Shown: piece by piece, positions 17,829-26,845 of the stretch
Numbering within the stretch: the stretch's first letter is position 1
Layout of the letters: each line of letters opens with the position of its first letter
NCBI RefSeq assembly: GCF_017307495.1
Contig: NZ_JAFKHE010000013.1
Coordinates: 62,001-126,000 of the forward strand
DNA length: 64,000 bases
Source of the DNA: Devosia sp.
GTDB taxonomy: Bacteria; Pseudomonadota; Alphaproteobacteria; Rhizobiales; Devosiaceae
Direction of reading: 5' to 3'
Program-made: the position numbers and the translations under genes
The notes under the pieces: generated by a model
The model's input: only the letters and a program-made list of their open reading frames with translations
What the model was told of the DNA's origin: nothing
Database searches by the model: none

Positions 17829-18326
17829 ATGTACGAGACCTTCAACGGCTCGGCGCACCCGCTTGCGCCCAAGGAAATCGCCATCACCGCGCTGCCCGAC
17901 GACGAGCGCGTCTGGGTCCCGCAGGCCGAGGGCGTCTGGTTCCGCCCGCTCTTCCTCAACACGCTCCAGGGCCAGTGGTGCAACCTGCTGCGCGTCCGCC
18001 GCGCCGGCATCCTCTCCAGGCACCTGCATCCGCAGCCGGTGCACGGCTACGTCATCAAGGGCCGCTGGCACTATCTCGAGCACGACTGGGTCGCCGAGAC
18101 CGGCTCCTATGTCTTTGAACCGCCAGGCGAAATCCACACCCTGACGGTTCCCGAGGATTGCGCCGAGATGATCACCTTCTTCAACATCTCGGGCTGCATG
18201 GTCTATCTCGACAAGGACAACAGGCAGGTCGGTTTCGAGGACGTCTTCACCAAGATCGACATGTGTCGGAAGCACTACGAGAAGGTCGGGCTGGGCGCGG
18301 ATTACGTCCACCAGTTCGTGCGCTGA
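17829..18326 (+). CDS. Cupin protein of the 2,4'-dihydroxyacetophenone dioxygenase family
   Basis: This 165-residue cupin carries LSRHLHPQPVHGYVIKGRWHY at about residues 60-80 and a second motif GSYVFEPPGEIHTL. The His residues are placed for metal binding. The family name comes from an aromatic ring-cleaving dioxygenase, but most members are uncharacterised. Its place between a sugar dehydrogenase and an SDR suggests carbohydrate or small-acid metabolism instead. ATG 17829 follows a strong GAGGAGGA. Confidence 0.75.
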   Translation: MYETFNGSAHPLAPKEIAITALPDDERVWVPQAEGVWFRPLFLNTLQGQWCNLLRVRRAGILSRHLHPQPVHGYVIKGRWHYLEHDWVAETGSYVFEPPGEIHTLTVPEDCAEMITFFNISGCMVYLDKDNRQVGFEDVFTKIDMCRKHYEKVGLGADYVHQFVR

Positions 18327-18332
18327 CCGGAC

Positions 18333-18441
18333 TTCCCCTCACCCTGACCCTCTCCCCAGAGGGGAGAGGGGACGCGAGACCACCGACAGTGCCACATCGC
18401 CCCCTCTCCCCTCTGGGGAGAGGGCCGGGGTGAGGGGCAGT
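18333..18441. repeat. Bipartite REP-like element (class 1)
   Basis: Its layout is the same as at 1951-2060: TTCCCCTCACCCTGACC, a hairpin CTCCCCAGAGGGGAG, a spacer of about 28 bp, a second hairpin CTCCCCTCTGGGGAG, and an end GGTGAGGGGCAGT. It separates the cupin and SDR genes and could act as a transcript-stabilising or attenuating structure. Confidence 0.85.
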
Positions 18442-18455
18442 ACCGAGGACAAAAC

Positions 18456-19181
18456 ATGACCTGGGCCACCGAATTCTTCGCCAATAAGTCCGTCGTCATC
18501 ACCGGCGGCACCTCCGGCATCGGCCAGGGCATCGGCCGCGCCTTCGCCGACGCCGGGGCGACGGTCCATGCGACCGGCGCCACCCAGGCCGAAGTCGAAG
18601 CCGGCGCCAAAGCCGAGCCGCGCTTCCGCTACACCCAGCTCGACGTGCGCGACACCGAGCAGGTCGCGGAATATGCCAGCGTTTTCAGCCACATCGACGC
18701 GCTGGTCAACTGCGCCGGCATCATCTTGCGGGGCGGCGAGTTCAGCGTCTCCGGCTTTGAGACGGTCATGGACATCAACCTCAACGGCTCGATGCGAACG
18801 GCCTATGCCTTCCGCGACAAGCTCGGTGGCGGTGCGATCCTCAACATCGGGTCGGTTTCGACATTCCGCGGTGCCCAGCACGCACCGGCCTATGCCGCTA
18901 GCAAGCATGCCGTCGGCGGGCTCACCAAGTCGCTGGCCGCGGCGTTCGCAGCCGAGGGCATCAGGGTCAATGCGCTGGCGCCCGGCTGGATCGAGACACG
19001 CTTCACCGCCGAGCCGCGCGCCAACGAAGCCCGCAATGCCGAGCTGATGGGGCGCACGCCGCTCGGCCGCTGGGGCACTCCTGCCGACCTCGCGCCGGCT
19101 GCTCTATTCCTCTGCTCCCCGCTGGCCGGCTTCATCACCGGCGCCATCCTGCCGGTCGACGGGGGCTACCTCATCGCCTGA
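18456..19181 (+). CDS. SDR-family oxidoreductase
   Basis: This 241-residue classical short-chain dehydrogenase has TGGTSGIGQGIG at about 15-26, NCAG near 87, the catalytic YAASK near 149 and PVDGGYLI at the C-terminus. It probably uses NAD(H) to oxidise or reduce a hydroxyl or keto group. It lies 130 bp after the cupin gene across a palindromic repeat, and starts after a GAGGAC. Substrate unknown; a sugar or sugar acid is plausible from the neighbours. Its last 78 bp are overlapped antisense by the next gene. Confidence 0.85.
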   Translation: MTWATEFFANKSVVITGGTSGIGQGIGRAFADAGATVHATGATQAEVEAGAKAEPRFRYTQLDVRDTEQVAEYASVFSHIDALVNCAGIILRGGEFSVSGFETVMDINLNGSMRTAYAFRDKLGGGAILNIGSVSTFRGAQHAPAYAASKHAVGGLTKSLAAAFAAEGIRVNALAPGWIETRFTAEPRANEARNAELMGRTPLGRWGTPADLAPAALFLCSPLAGFITGAILPVDGGYLIA

Positions 19182-19661
19182 CGGAGCCGGCGGGTTCACC
19201 CTTGGCGCGCAGAAATAGAGCGCCTGGTTGATCGCATGGAGCGAACCCGAGAGCGAAATTGCCCGGTCGATCGAGGCGCCGGCCTGCGGGTCGACATAGA
19301 CCAGCCCGGCATTCTTCAGCAGCGCGATGATCGGGGCGACGTCGCCCCCGATCCGCGCATGGTAGGGCGAGCCGTCGGCGACGGCCGTCACCGGGAACCG
19401 CTCGCCTTCCTTGTCGAACTCCAGCACCCACCGCCCGGCGTCGCCGCCCTCGCGGCTGGTGTGGATGTGCACCCCGACCGAGAAATCGTCCTCGCAACGC
19501 ACCGCGAGGCAGGCAAAGGCCTCCGGTGTCGAGCCATAGGTGCAACCCAGCGCCGCTCGGTCGCCCTCACCAGGAAGCGGTGAATAGTGCCAGCCGGCCT
19601 CCTGTGCGAGGGCCGGGGCGGTGAGCATGATGCTGGTAGCAGCCACCAATGCCCACCCCAT
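19104..19661 (-). CDS. Hypothetical secreted protein, 185 residues
   Basis: A signal peptide (GWALVAATSIMLTAPALA) is followed by an exported domain with four or more Cys: LGCTYGS, FACLAVRCEDD and YFCAPR. I chose ATG 19661; the frame upstream is repeat-derived. The C-terminal 26 residues lie antisense to the SDR gene, and a hydrophilic tail there may be non-native. No family is recognised. Confidence 0.55.
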   Translation of the reverse strand: MGWALVAATSIMLTAPALAQEAGWHYSPLPGEGDRAALGCTYGSTPEAFACLAVRCEDDFSVGVHIHTSREGGDAGRWVLEFDKEGERFPVTAVADGSPYHARIGGDVAPIIALLKNAGLVYVDPQAGASIDRAISLSGSLHAINQALYFCAPRVNPPAPSGDEVAPVDRQDGAGDEAGQRGAEE

Positions 19662-19665
19662 CCAC

Positions 19666-19749
19666 GATGTCATTCCGGCGAAGGCCGGAATCCATCTCTC
19701 CGCCCGCGCTGGCGGAACCATGGACCCCGGCCTGCGCCGGGATGACATC
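19666..19749. repeat. Palindromic element, class 3 (GATGTCATTCC...GGGATGACATC)
   Basis: An inverted repeat with ends GATGTCAT and ATGACATC contains inner hairpins CATTCCGGCGAAGGCCGGAA and CCCGGCCTGCGCCGGG. A related copy lies at 59328-59407. The shared sequence TCCATCTCTCCGC versus CCCATCTCTCCGC shows that they are one family. Confidence 0.85.
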
Positions 19750-19777
19750 GGTGTGTGGGGTGGTGCAGTGCCCAAGC

Positions 19778-20725
19778 CTAGTTCCCCGCGTCGGTGAGTA
19801 CCTTCAGGTCCTCGGCACTCAACGTCAGGCGCGCCCCGCGGGCAAGGCTCTTCACCTGCTCGACCGAGGTGGCCGAGGCGATCGGCGCCGCAACGCCCGG
19901 CTGCGCTGCGACCCAGGCAAGCGCGATCTCGCTCAGGGCTGCGCCGGTCCGCGCTGACACCTTGTCGAGCGCAGTGAGAATCCTGAAGCCCTTGTCGTTG
20001 AAGTAGTTGTCGATCACGCCCTTGCCGCGATGGCTCTTGGCGGCGTCCTCGGGCTTTCGGTACTTGCCGGTGAGGAAGCCTCGCGCCAGCCCGAAATAGT
20101 GGATGCCGGAAACCTCTTCCTTCACGCACAGTTCCTGCAGCGCGCCGGAGAACTTCCTGCGGCTATAGAGGTTGAACTCGTTCTGGATCGTGTCGTAGCG
20201 CGCAAAGCCTCTGCGCCTCGAGATCTCCAGCGCTTCGCTCAGCAATGACACATCGTGGTTGGAGGTGCCGATGAACCGCACCTTGCCCGCCTTGACCAGG
20301 CGGTCATGGGCCTCGAGCGTCTCTTCCTGCGGCGTGTTCGGGTCGGGCCAGTGGCTCTGGTAGAGATCGATATAGTCGGTCTGCAGCCGCTTCAGCGAAT
20401 GCTCGACTTCCTCCATGATCCACCTGGCGCTGAGGTCGCGGTGACCCTGGCCCATGTCCGAGCCGACCTTGGTGAACACGAGCACCTTGTCGCGATTGCC
20501 GCGCGCCTTGATCCAGCGCCCGATGACCTTCTCGCTCTCGCTGTCGTTGCCGGGGATCCAGCGCGAGTAGGAATCGGCCGTGTCGATGGCCGTGAACCCT
20601 TCCGCCGTGAAGGCATCCAGGATGTCGAACGAGGTCTCCTCGTCCACCCCCGCGCCGATGACGTTGGTGCCCAGCACGATCGGGTCGATGAAAAGCTGGG
20701 AGCGGCCGAGGCGGCGCTTTGCCAT
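19778..20725 (-). CDS. Aldo/keto reductase
   Basis: This 315-residue TIM-barrel reductase has AIDTADSYSRW near residue 48 (catalytic Asp and Tyr), FTKVGSD near 80 (catalytic Lys), LYQSHWPD near 125 with an H-bonding His, and GTSNHDVS near 158. It resembles YajO/Tas-like NADPH reductases. ATG 20725 is preceded by TTGGAGA. Substrate unknown. Confidence 0.88.
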   Translation of the reverse strand: MAKRRLGRSQLFIDPIVLGTNVIGAGVDEETSFDILDAFTAEGFTAIDTADSYSRWIPGNDSESEKVIGRWIKARGNRDKVLVFTKVGSDMGQGHRDLSARWIMEEVEHSLKRLQTDYIDLYQSHWPDPNTPQEETLEAHDRLVKAGKVRFIGTSNHDVSLLSEALEISRRRGFARYDTIQNEFNLYSRRKFSGALQELCVKEEVSGIHYFGLARGFLTGKYRKPEDAAKSHRGKGVIDNYFNDKGFRILTALDKVSARTGAALSEIALAWVAAQPGVAAPIASATSVEQVKSLARGARLTLSAEDLKVLTDAGN

Positions 20726-20837
20726 GAATATCTCCAATGGAATGCTGTGGTCGGGAGGGAAGGCTACGCTAGCGCTGTGCGGTCCGGGTGCCAAGCGAGC
20801 CAGTTGCGATCATGGATACGGTCGGAGAACGGCTCGC

Positions 20838-21224
20838 TCACCGCGGCTGGATCAGGTCCCACTTGTTGCCGTAGAGGTCTTCGAACACCGCAACCGAGCC
20901 GTAGGCCTCGTGCCGCGGCGCCTCCAGGAACCTGACGCCCCGCGCCGAATAGAGCGCGAAGTCACGCTCGAAATCGTCCGTCTCCAGAAAGAAGCCGACT
21001 CGCCCGCCGGTCTGGTCGCCGATGCGGGCCCGCTGCGCCTCGCCCTCCGCCACCGCCAGCAGCAAGCGGGCCCCGCCGGCTGCAGGAGCCACCAGAACCC
21101 AGCGCTTGCCGCCGCCCAGCGGCGTGTCCGTCACAACGACGAATCCGAGCGTGTCGCGATAGAAGGCGATGGCCTCGTCGTAGTCGCTAACGACGAGTGC
21201 GATGGTGGCGATGGATTGCGTCAT
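20838..21224 (-). CDS. VOC-family (glyoxalase-like) protein
   Basis: This 128-residue protein has the beta-alpha-beta-beta-beta fold pattern: SDYDEAIAFYRDTLGFVVV near the N-terminus, GGRVGFFLETDDF in the middle and VAVFEDLYGNKWDLI at the C-terminus. The His/Glu metal ligands of true glyoxalase I are only partly evident. It could be a dioxygenase, glyoxalase or binding protein. It stands alone. Confidence 0.8.
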   Translation of the reverse strand: MTQSIATIALVVSDYDEAIAFYRDTLGFVVVTDTPLGGGKRWVLVAPAAGGARLLLAVAEGEAQRARIGDQTGGRVGFFLETDDFERDFALYSARGVRFLEAPRHEAYGSVAVFEDLYGNKWDLIQPR

Positions 21225-21373
21225 CCTCAGAAACTTTCCTCCGGTGCTGCTGCGGACAAAGTTGCCGGCAAGCCCGGCTCCGCAACCGATTTACCTGCCC
21301 GATTCCCGGCGCGTAGTCTTGCTTTCCATCGGTCGGCCAATCCTTGGGCATCCATTCCTCCGGCCGTCGGTCC

Positions 21374-21389
21374 TTGACCAATTGGTCAA
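21374..21389. promoter_or_regulatory. Perfect RutR-type operator upstream of the ABC transporter operon
   Basis: TTGACCAATTGGTCAA is a perfect 16-bp palindrome and an exact match to the TTGACCANNTGGTCAA consensus known for RutR. It ends 117 bp before the start of the substrate-binding protein gene and points to control by the rutR product encoded 16 kb away. Confidence 0.82.
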
Positions 21390-21506
21390 CTCCCCATTGC
21401 GCAGCCAGGGAAAAAGCGCTTTGTTGCCGCCCAAGCTCCGGCCGGCCAAGGGGGAACACCTTGCCGTTGAACGCCGGGGCGCAATGCTATTCGGGAGACA
21501 AACATC

Positions 21507-23102
21507 ATGAAATTGATGCGCACTCTGCTTACCGCAACCGCGCTTGTCGCGGTGATGGGCGGCAGTGTCTATGCCAAGCAGCTCGTATTCTGCTCGGAGG
21601 CCTCGCCGGCGCACTTCGACCCCGGTCCGACCGCCGGTGGTAACGATTTCGACGCTTCTTCGCGCACCATCTACGATCGCCTCGTCGAGTTCGAGCATGG
21701 CGGCACCGCCGTCACTCCGGGCCTCGCCGAGAAGTGGGAAGTCTCGGCCGACGGCCTCGAGTACACCTTCCATCTGCGTCCGGGCGTGAAGTTCCACACC
21801 ACGTCCTATTTCACCCCCACCCGTGACCTGAACGCAGACGACGTGATCTTCTCGTTCGAGCGCCAGTGGAAGTCGGACAATCCGTGGTACCAGTACCTCG
21901 AGGGCCTGAGCTGGGACTATTTCCAGGGCATGGACATGCCCAAGTTCCTCAAGTCGATCGAGAAGGTTGACGACCTGACGGTCAAGATGACCCTCACCGA
22001 GCCCAACGCGCCGATGATCGCGAACCTCGGCATGGACTTCTCTTCGATCGTCTCGAAGGAATATGCCGACCAGCTCGCCGCTTCGGGCAACCTCGCCGAC
22101 TTCGCCAACAAGCCCATCGGCACCGGCCCGTTCGTCTTTGTCGACTACCAGACCGATGCCGTCATCCGCTACCAGGCCTTTGCCGACTACTGGCGCGGCA
22201 AGGTTGCCATCGACGACCTGATCTTCGCCATCACCACCGATCCGGCGGTGCGCGCGCAGAAGCTCAAGGCTGGCGAATGCGACATCATGAGCTACCCGGC
22301 CCCGGCTGACATCGAGGGTCTCAAGGCCGACGCCAACCTGAACGTCATGGAACAGGAAGGCCTCAACATCGGCTACATGGCGTACAACACCACGATTGCC
22401 CCGATGGACAACGTGAACGTCCGCAAGGCGCTCTCGACGGCCATCAACAAGAAGGCGATCGTCGATGCCGTCTACCAGGGTGCCGGCCAGGTCGCCAAGA
22501 ACCTGATCCCGCCGACCATGTGGTCCTATGACGACGCCATCGTCGACACCGCCTACGATCCGGAAGCGGCCAAGAAGATGCTGGCCGACGCCGGCGTGTC
22601 GGGCCTGACCCTCGATCTCTGGGCCATGCCGGTCAGCCGTCCGTACAACCCCAACGCCCAGCGCGTTGCGGAAATGATCCAGGCCGACTGGGCCGCTGTC
22701 GGCGTCACCGCCAACATCGTGACCTACGAGTGGACCGAGTACCGCGAGCGCGGCAAGCAGAAGGACCGCCCGGGCGCCTTCCAGATCGGCTGGACAGGTG
22801 ACAACGGCGATCCGGACAACTTCTTCGCCACCCTGTTCTCGTGCTCGGCCATCGGCGTCAGCAACTACTCCAGCTGGTGCAACCAGGACTTCGAGACCGC
22901 GATCCAGGACGCCAAGAAGGTTTCCGACCAGGCCGAGCGCACCAAGCTCTACACCAGGGCCCAGGAGATCTTCAAAGCCGAGGAGCCCGCCATGACGATC
23001 GCTCACTCGAAGGTCTTCATGCCGATGAACAAGCGCGTCCAGGGCTACACCATGGATCCGCTCGGCATCCACCGCTTCGACAACGTCGACGTGACCGAAT
23101 AA
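21507..23102 (+). CDS. ABC transporter substrate-binding protein, family 5 (DppA-like)
   Basis: This 531-residue periplasmic protein has a signal peptide (LLTATALVAVMGGSVYA) ending near residue 23. SBP_bac_5 features follow: FCSEASPAHFDP, YDRLVEFEHGG, DGLEYTFHLRPGVKFH and a C-terminal PMNKRVQGY. It captures a peptide or peptide-like ligand for the permease genes behind it. The RutR-type operator upstream suggests that the ligand may be linked to pyrimidine breakdown. ATG 21507 follows GGGAGA. Confidence 0.9.
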   Translation: MKLMRTLLTATALVAVMGGSVYAKQLVFCSEASPAHFDPGPTAGGNDFDASSRTIYDRLVEFEHGGTAVTPGLAEKWEVSADGLEYTFHLRPGVKFHTTSYFTPTRDLNADDVIFSFERQWKSDNPWYQYLEGLSWDYFQGMDMPKFLKSIEKVDDLTVKMTLTEPNAPMIANLGMDFSSIVSKEYADQLAASGNLADFANKPIGTGPFVFVDYQTDAVIRYQAFADYWRGKVAIDDLIFAITTDPAVRAQKLKAGECDIMSYPAPADIEGLKADANLNVMEQEGLNIGYMAYNTTIAPMDNVNVRKALSTAINKKAIVDAVYQGAGQVAKNLIPPTMWSYDDAIVDTAYDPEAAKKMLADAGVSGLTLDLWAMPVSRPYNPNAQRVAEMIQADWAAVGVTANIVTYEWTEYRERGKQKDRPGAFQIGWTGDNGDPDNFFATLFSCSAIGVSNYSSWCNQDFETAIQDAKKVSDQAERTKLYTRAQEIFKAEEPAMTIAHSKVFMPMNKRVQGYTMDPLGIHRFDNVDVTE

Positions 23103-23113
23103 TCGGCTAAAAT

Positions 23114-23157
23114 AAGGGGGGCGGCACCGCGGGATACTCCCGACGGCGCCGCCCCTT
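23114..23157 (+). terminator. Intercistronic hairpin between binding protein and permease
   Basis: A GC-rich stem (AAGGGGGGCGGC with GCCGCCCCTT, inner CGGGATACTCCCG) lies in the 67-bp gap. There is no T-tract. It probably stabilises or attenuates the transcript so that the binding protein is made in excess, as is usual for such operons. Confidence 0.55.
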
Positions 23158-23169
23158 GGCATACCCAGC

Positions 23170-24177
23170 ATGCTGCGCTTCATCCTCCAGAAACTGGCCT
23201 TGATCGTTCCGACCATCATCGGCATCACGATCGCGTCCTTTGCTTTCATCCGCCTGCTTCCCGGCGACCCCATCCTTGCGATGGCGGGCCAGCACGGCGT
23301 CACGCCGGAACGCTACGAGATCCTCAAGGAGCAGTTCGGCTTCAACCTGCCGATCTGGCAGCAGTACTTCAACTATGTGGGCGGCATCCTGCAGGGCAAC
23401 TTCGGCATCTCGCTCGCCACCAAGCGCCCCGTCATCGCCGAGTTCATGACCCTGTTCCCCGCAACGGTCGAACTGGCGCTCTTTGCCATGCTGATCGCCG
23501 TGATCCTGGGCATTCCGGCCGGCATCTTCGCCGCCATCAAGCGCGGCTCGTGGTTCGACCAGGTCACCATGGGCGTGGCGCTGACCGGCTACTCCATGCC
23601 GATCTTCTGGTGGGGCCTCCTGCTCATCATTTTCTTTTCCGGCTATCTCGGCTGGACGCCGGTGTCGGGCCGCATCGCGCTGAACTTCTTCTTCCCGCGC
23701 GTCACCGGCTTCATGCTGATCGACAGCCTGCTCGCAGGCAAGCCGGACGGCTTCGTCTCTGCCTTGCGTCACCTGATCCTGCCCGCCATCGTGCTCGGCA
23801 CCATTCCGCTGGCCGTGATTGCGCGCCAGACGCGCTCGGCCATGCTCGAAGTGCTGGGCGAGGACTACGTGCGCACTGCCCGCGCCAAGGGGCTCGAGCC
23901 CCGCCGCGTCGTCGGCGTCCACGCCTTCCGCAATGCGCTGATCCCGGTTGTCACCACGATCGGCCTTCAGGTCGGCCTGCTGATGGCCGGCGCCATCCTC
24001 ACCGAGACGATCTTTTCCTGGCCCGGCATCGGCAAGTGGATGATCGATTCCATCGGCAAGCGTGACTATGTCTCCGTGCAATCCGGCCTGTTGCTCATTG
24101 CGTTGATCGTCATGGCGGTGAACCTCGTCGTCGACATCCTCTACGCCGTCATCAATCCGCGCATCAGGGTGCAGTGA
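23170..24177 (+). CDS. ABC transporter permease, DppB-like
   Basis: This 335-residue inner-membrane protein opens MLRFILQKLALIVPTIIGIT. It has about six membrane segments, the GDP motif RLLPGDPI near residue 30, and the EAA loop (EDYVRTARAKGLEPRRVVGVHAFRNALIP) near 235-263 that docks the ATPases. It overlaps dppC by one base. Confidence 0.93.
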   Translation: MLRFILQKLALIVPTIIGITIASFAFIRLLPGDPILAMAGQHGVTPERYEILKEQFGFNLPIWQQYFNYVGGILQGNFGISLATKRPVIAEFMTLFPATVELALFAMLIAVILGIPAGIFAAIKRGSWFDQVTMGVALTGYSMPIFWWGLLLIIFFSGYLGWTPVSGRIALNFFFPRVTGFMLIDSLLAGKPDGFVSALRHLILPAIVLGTIPLAVIARQTRSAMLEVLGEDYVRTARAKGLEPRRVVGVHAFRNALIPVVTTIGLQVGLLMAGAILTETIFSWPGIGKWMIDSIGKRDYVSVQSGLLLIALIVMAVNLVVDILYAVINPRIRVQ

Positions 24178-25079
24178 TGAGCACGGACGCCGCAACGCCC
24201 ACCGTCGCTGCCGGCCCGCTCGCGGGCCTGCGCGAGTTCTGGTACTATTTCTCGATGAACAAGGGGGCCGTCCTCGGCCTCGCCGTATTCGTCCTCCTGA
24301 TCCTGGTCGCCATCTTCGCGCCGGTCCTCGCGCCGTTCCCGCCCGACCAGCAGTTCCGTGAATTCATCCGCATGGCGCCGCCGTGGGCCGGCGGGACCCA
24401 GCCGCAGTTCCTGCTCGGTACCGACGAGGTCGGCCGCGACATCCTTTCCCGTCTCATCCACGGCTCGCGCTATTCCCTGTTCATCGGCTTCTTCGTCGTC
24501 AGCGGTGCGCTCCTTGTCGGGGTCACCCTCGGCCTCCTGGCCGGCTATTTCCGCGGCTGGGTCGATGCGCTGATCATGCGCGTCATGGACATCATCCTCG
24601 CCTTTCCTTCGCTGCTGCTTGCCCTCGTGCTGGTGGCCATCCTCGGCCCCGGGCTGTTCAATGCGATGCTGGCCATCGCATTGGTGCTGCAGCCGCACTT
24701 CGCGCGCCTCACCCGCGCCGCCGTGCTCTCCGAAAAAAGCCGTGAGTACGTGACTTCGGCCAAGGTCGCCGGGGCCGGGCACCTGCGGCTGATGTTCATC
24801 ACCATCCTGCCCAACTGCCTCGGGCCGCTGATCGTGCAGGCGACGCTCAGCTTCTCCAACGCCATCCTCGAAGCTGCCGCACTGGGCTTCCTCGGCATGG
24901 GCGCACAGCCGCCGACGCCGGAATGGGGCACCATGCTGGCCCGCGCCCGCGAGTTCATCACCTCGGCATGGTGGATCGTCACCATGCCCGGCCTCGCGAT
25001 CCTCATCACGGTTCTCGCCATCAACCTGATCGGCGATGGGTTGCGCGATGCGCTCGACCCCAAGCTCAAGCGGAGCTGA
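24177..25079 (+). CDS. ABC transporter permease, DppC-like
   Basis: This 300-residue permease has an N-terminal cytoplasmic segment, the [18 protein letters not shown] block near 80, and about six membrane segments. Its EAA-type loop is [20 protein letters not shown], and it ends [14 protein letters not shown], the usual DppC terminus. I use ATG 24177 (an in-frame GTG is one codon earlier); it overlaps the dppB stop. Confidence 0.93.
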   Translation: MSTDAATPTVAAGPLAGLREFWYYFSMNKGAVLGLAVFVLLILVAIFAPVLAPFPPDQQFREFIRMAPPWAGGTQPQFLLGTDEVGRDILSRLIHGSRYSLFIGFFVVSGALLVGVTLGLLAGYFRGWVDALIMRVMDIILAFPSLLLALVLVAILGPGLFNAMLAIALVLQPHFARLTRAAVLSEKSREYVTSAKVAGAGHLRLMFITILPNCLGPLIVQATLSFSNAILEAAALGFLGMGAQPPTPEWGTMLARAREFITSAWWIVTMPGLAILITVLAINLIGDGLRDALDPKLKRS

Positions 25080-25084
25080 GGCCG

Positions 25085-25921
25085 ATGCCCCTTCTCGAAG
25101 TCAAGAATCTCACCGTCTCGTTCGATACCTCGGTCGGCGTGTTCCACGCCGTGAAGGGCATCGACCTCCATGTCGACGCCCGCGAGGTCCTCGCCATCGT
25201 CGGCGAGTCGGGCTCGGGCAAGTCGGTGGCCATGCTTGCGGTGATGGGTCTCCTCCCCGCCACCGCCACCGTGAAGGCCGACAAGCTCAGCTTCGACGGG
25301 CGCGACCTGTTGAACATCTCGGACAGCGACCGGCGCAAGATCATCGGCAAGGACGTTGCCATGATCTTCCAGGAGCCGATGACCAGCCTCAACCCGTGCT
25401 TCACGGTCGGCTTCCAGATCGAGGAAGTGCTGCGCTTCCACCTCGGCATGGGCAAGGCGCAGCGTCGCGCCCGCGCCGTCGAACTGCTCGAGCAGGTCGG
25501 CATTCCCAATCCGGCCGAGCGCCTCAATGCCTATCCGCACCAGATGTCGGGCGGCCAGAACCAGCGCGTCATGATCGCCATGGCCATCGCCTGCAAGCCC
25601 AAGCTGCTGATCGCCGACGAGCCCACCACCGCGCTCGACGTGACCATCCAGAAGCAGATTCTCGACCTCCTGGTCCGCCTCCAGGCCGAGCACGGCATGG
25701 GCCTGATCATGATCACCCACAATATCGGCGTCGTCGCCGAGACGGCCGACCGCGTCGTCGTGCAGTACAAGGGCAACAAGATGGAGGAGGCCGGCGTGCT
25801 CGAACTCTTCACGACGCCCAAGAGCCCGTACACGCGGGCCTTGCTCGCCGCCCTGCCCGAGAACGCCACCGGCGACCGGCTGCCGACGATCACCGGCTTC
25901 GATTTCGAGGAGGCCCGCTGA
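25085..25921 (+). CDS. ABC transporter ATP-binding protein, DppD-like
   Basis: This 278-residue ATPase has Walker A GESGSGKS near residue 40, Q-loop [12 protein letters not shown], signature [14 protein letters not shown] and Walker [13 protein letters not shown]. It is about 45 residues shorter than typical DppD and ends soon after [14 protein letters not shown]. It therefore lacks the C-terminal Cys-containing extension common in oligopeptide ATPases. It overlaps the next gene by ATGA-type coupling. Confidence 0.92.
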   Translation: MPLLEVKNLTVSFDTSVGVFHAVKGIDLHVDAREVLAIVGESGSGKSVAMLAVMGLLPATATVKADKLSFDGRDLLNISDSDRRKIIGKDVAMIFQEPMTSLNPCFTVGFQIEEVLRFHLGMGKAQRRARAVELLEQVGIPNPAERLNAYPHQMSGGQNQRVMIAMAIACKPKLLIADEPTTALDVTIQKQILDLLVRLQAEHGMGLIMITHNIGVVAETADRVVVQYKGNKMEEAGVLELFTTPKSPYTRALLAALPENATGDRLPTITGFDFEEAR

Positions 25922-26757
25922 TGGCCAAGGTCCTCGAAGCCTTCAACATCGTTCGCGACTACCATATCGGCGGCACCCTGTTCGGCGGCGGCCGTACCGT
26001 GCATGCCGTGAAGGGCGTCAGCTTTTCGCTCGAGCAGGGCAAGACCCTCGCTGTCGTCGGCGAATCCGGCTCGGGCAAGTCGACGCTTGCCCGCATCCTC
26101 ACCCTGATCGACCGACAGACGGCCGGCGAGCTGAAGATCGACGGCGAGATCGTCGATATCGCCAAGACCGGTGTCACCAAGGCCATGCGCCGCAAGGTGC
26201 AGATGGTGTTCCAGAACCCGTACGGGTCGCTCAACCCGCGCCAGAAGATCGGCGACGTGCTGATGGAGCCCCTGCTGCTCAACACCGACATGCCGGCTGC
26301 CGAGCGCCGCGAACGTGCCCTCGACATGCTGGTCAAGGTCGGCCTGCAGCCCGAGCACTTCAACCGCTACCCGCACATGTTCTCGGGCGGGCAGCGCCAG
26401 CGCATCGCCATTGCGCGCGCCATCATCCTGCGCCCCTCGCTGCTGGTGCTCGACGAGCCGGTCTCGGCCCTCGACCTCTCCGTCCAGGCCCAGATCCTCA
26501 ATCTCCTCGCCGACCTGCAGGACGAGTTCGGGCTCACCTACGTGTTCATCAGCCACGACCTCAGCGTAGTGAAGTACATCGCCGACGACGTGATGGTGAT
26601 GTACCTGGGCGAGGCGGTGGAGCAGGGGACCCGCGACAAGCTCTTCTCCAGTCCCGAGCATCCCTACACCAGGGCCCTGTTCGCCGCGACGCCGCGTGCC
26701 GACGTCGAGAGCATCAAGACCCGGTTGGCAAAAAAGGCAGCGCTGGCAACGACCTGA
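25921..26757 (+). CDS. ABC transporter ATP-binding protein, DppF-like
   Basis: This 278-residue second ATPase of the importer has Walker [13 protein letters not shown] near residue 49, Q-loop [14 protein letters not shown], signature [14 protein letters not shown] and Walker [13 protein letters not shown]. The last third has [13 protein letters not shown] and [13 protein letters not shown] but no Cys-rich tail. The ATG overlaps the dppD stop. It ends the five-gene operon. Confidence 0.93.
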   Translation: MAKVLEAFNIVRDYHIGGTLFGGGRTVHAVKGVSFSLEQGKTLAVVGESGSGKSTLARILTLIDRQTAGELKIDGEIVDIAKTGVTKAMRRKVQMVFQNPYGSLNPRQKIGDVLMEPLLLNTDMPAAERRERALDMLVKVGLQPEHFNRYPHMFSGGQRQRIAIARAIILRPSLLVLDEPVSALDLSVQAQILNLLADLQDEFGLTYVFISHDLSVVKYIADDVMVMYLGEAVEQGTRDKLFSSPEHPYTRALFAATPRADVESIKTRLAKKAALATT

Positions 26758-26845
26758 GCGGTTTTGAGCGCAGGCCTTAAGCCGGTGTTAAGCCCGGGCC
26801 CGTAGCTTCCCCTGATGCTACGATCGCCGGTGTCCCTCCTTGCCC

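Noticed and set aside
25036-26757. 573-codon frame covering both ABC ATPases
   Set aside because: The first half is an out-of-frame reading of dppD; only the part from 25921 (dppF) has ATPase motifs. This is not a fusion protein.
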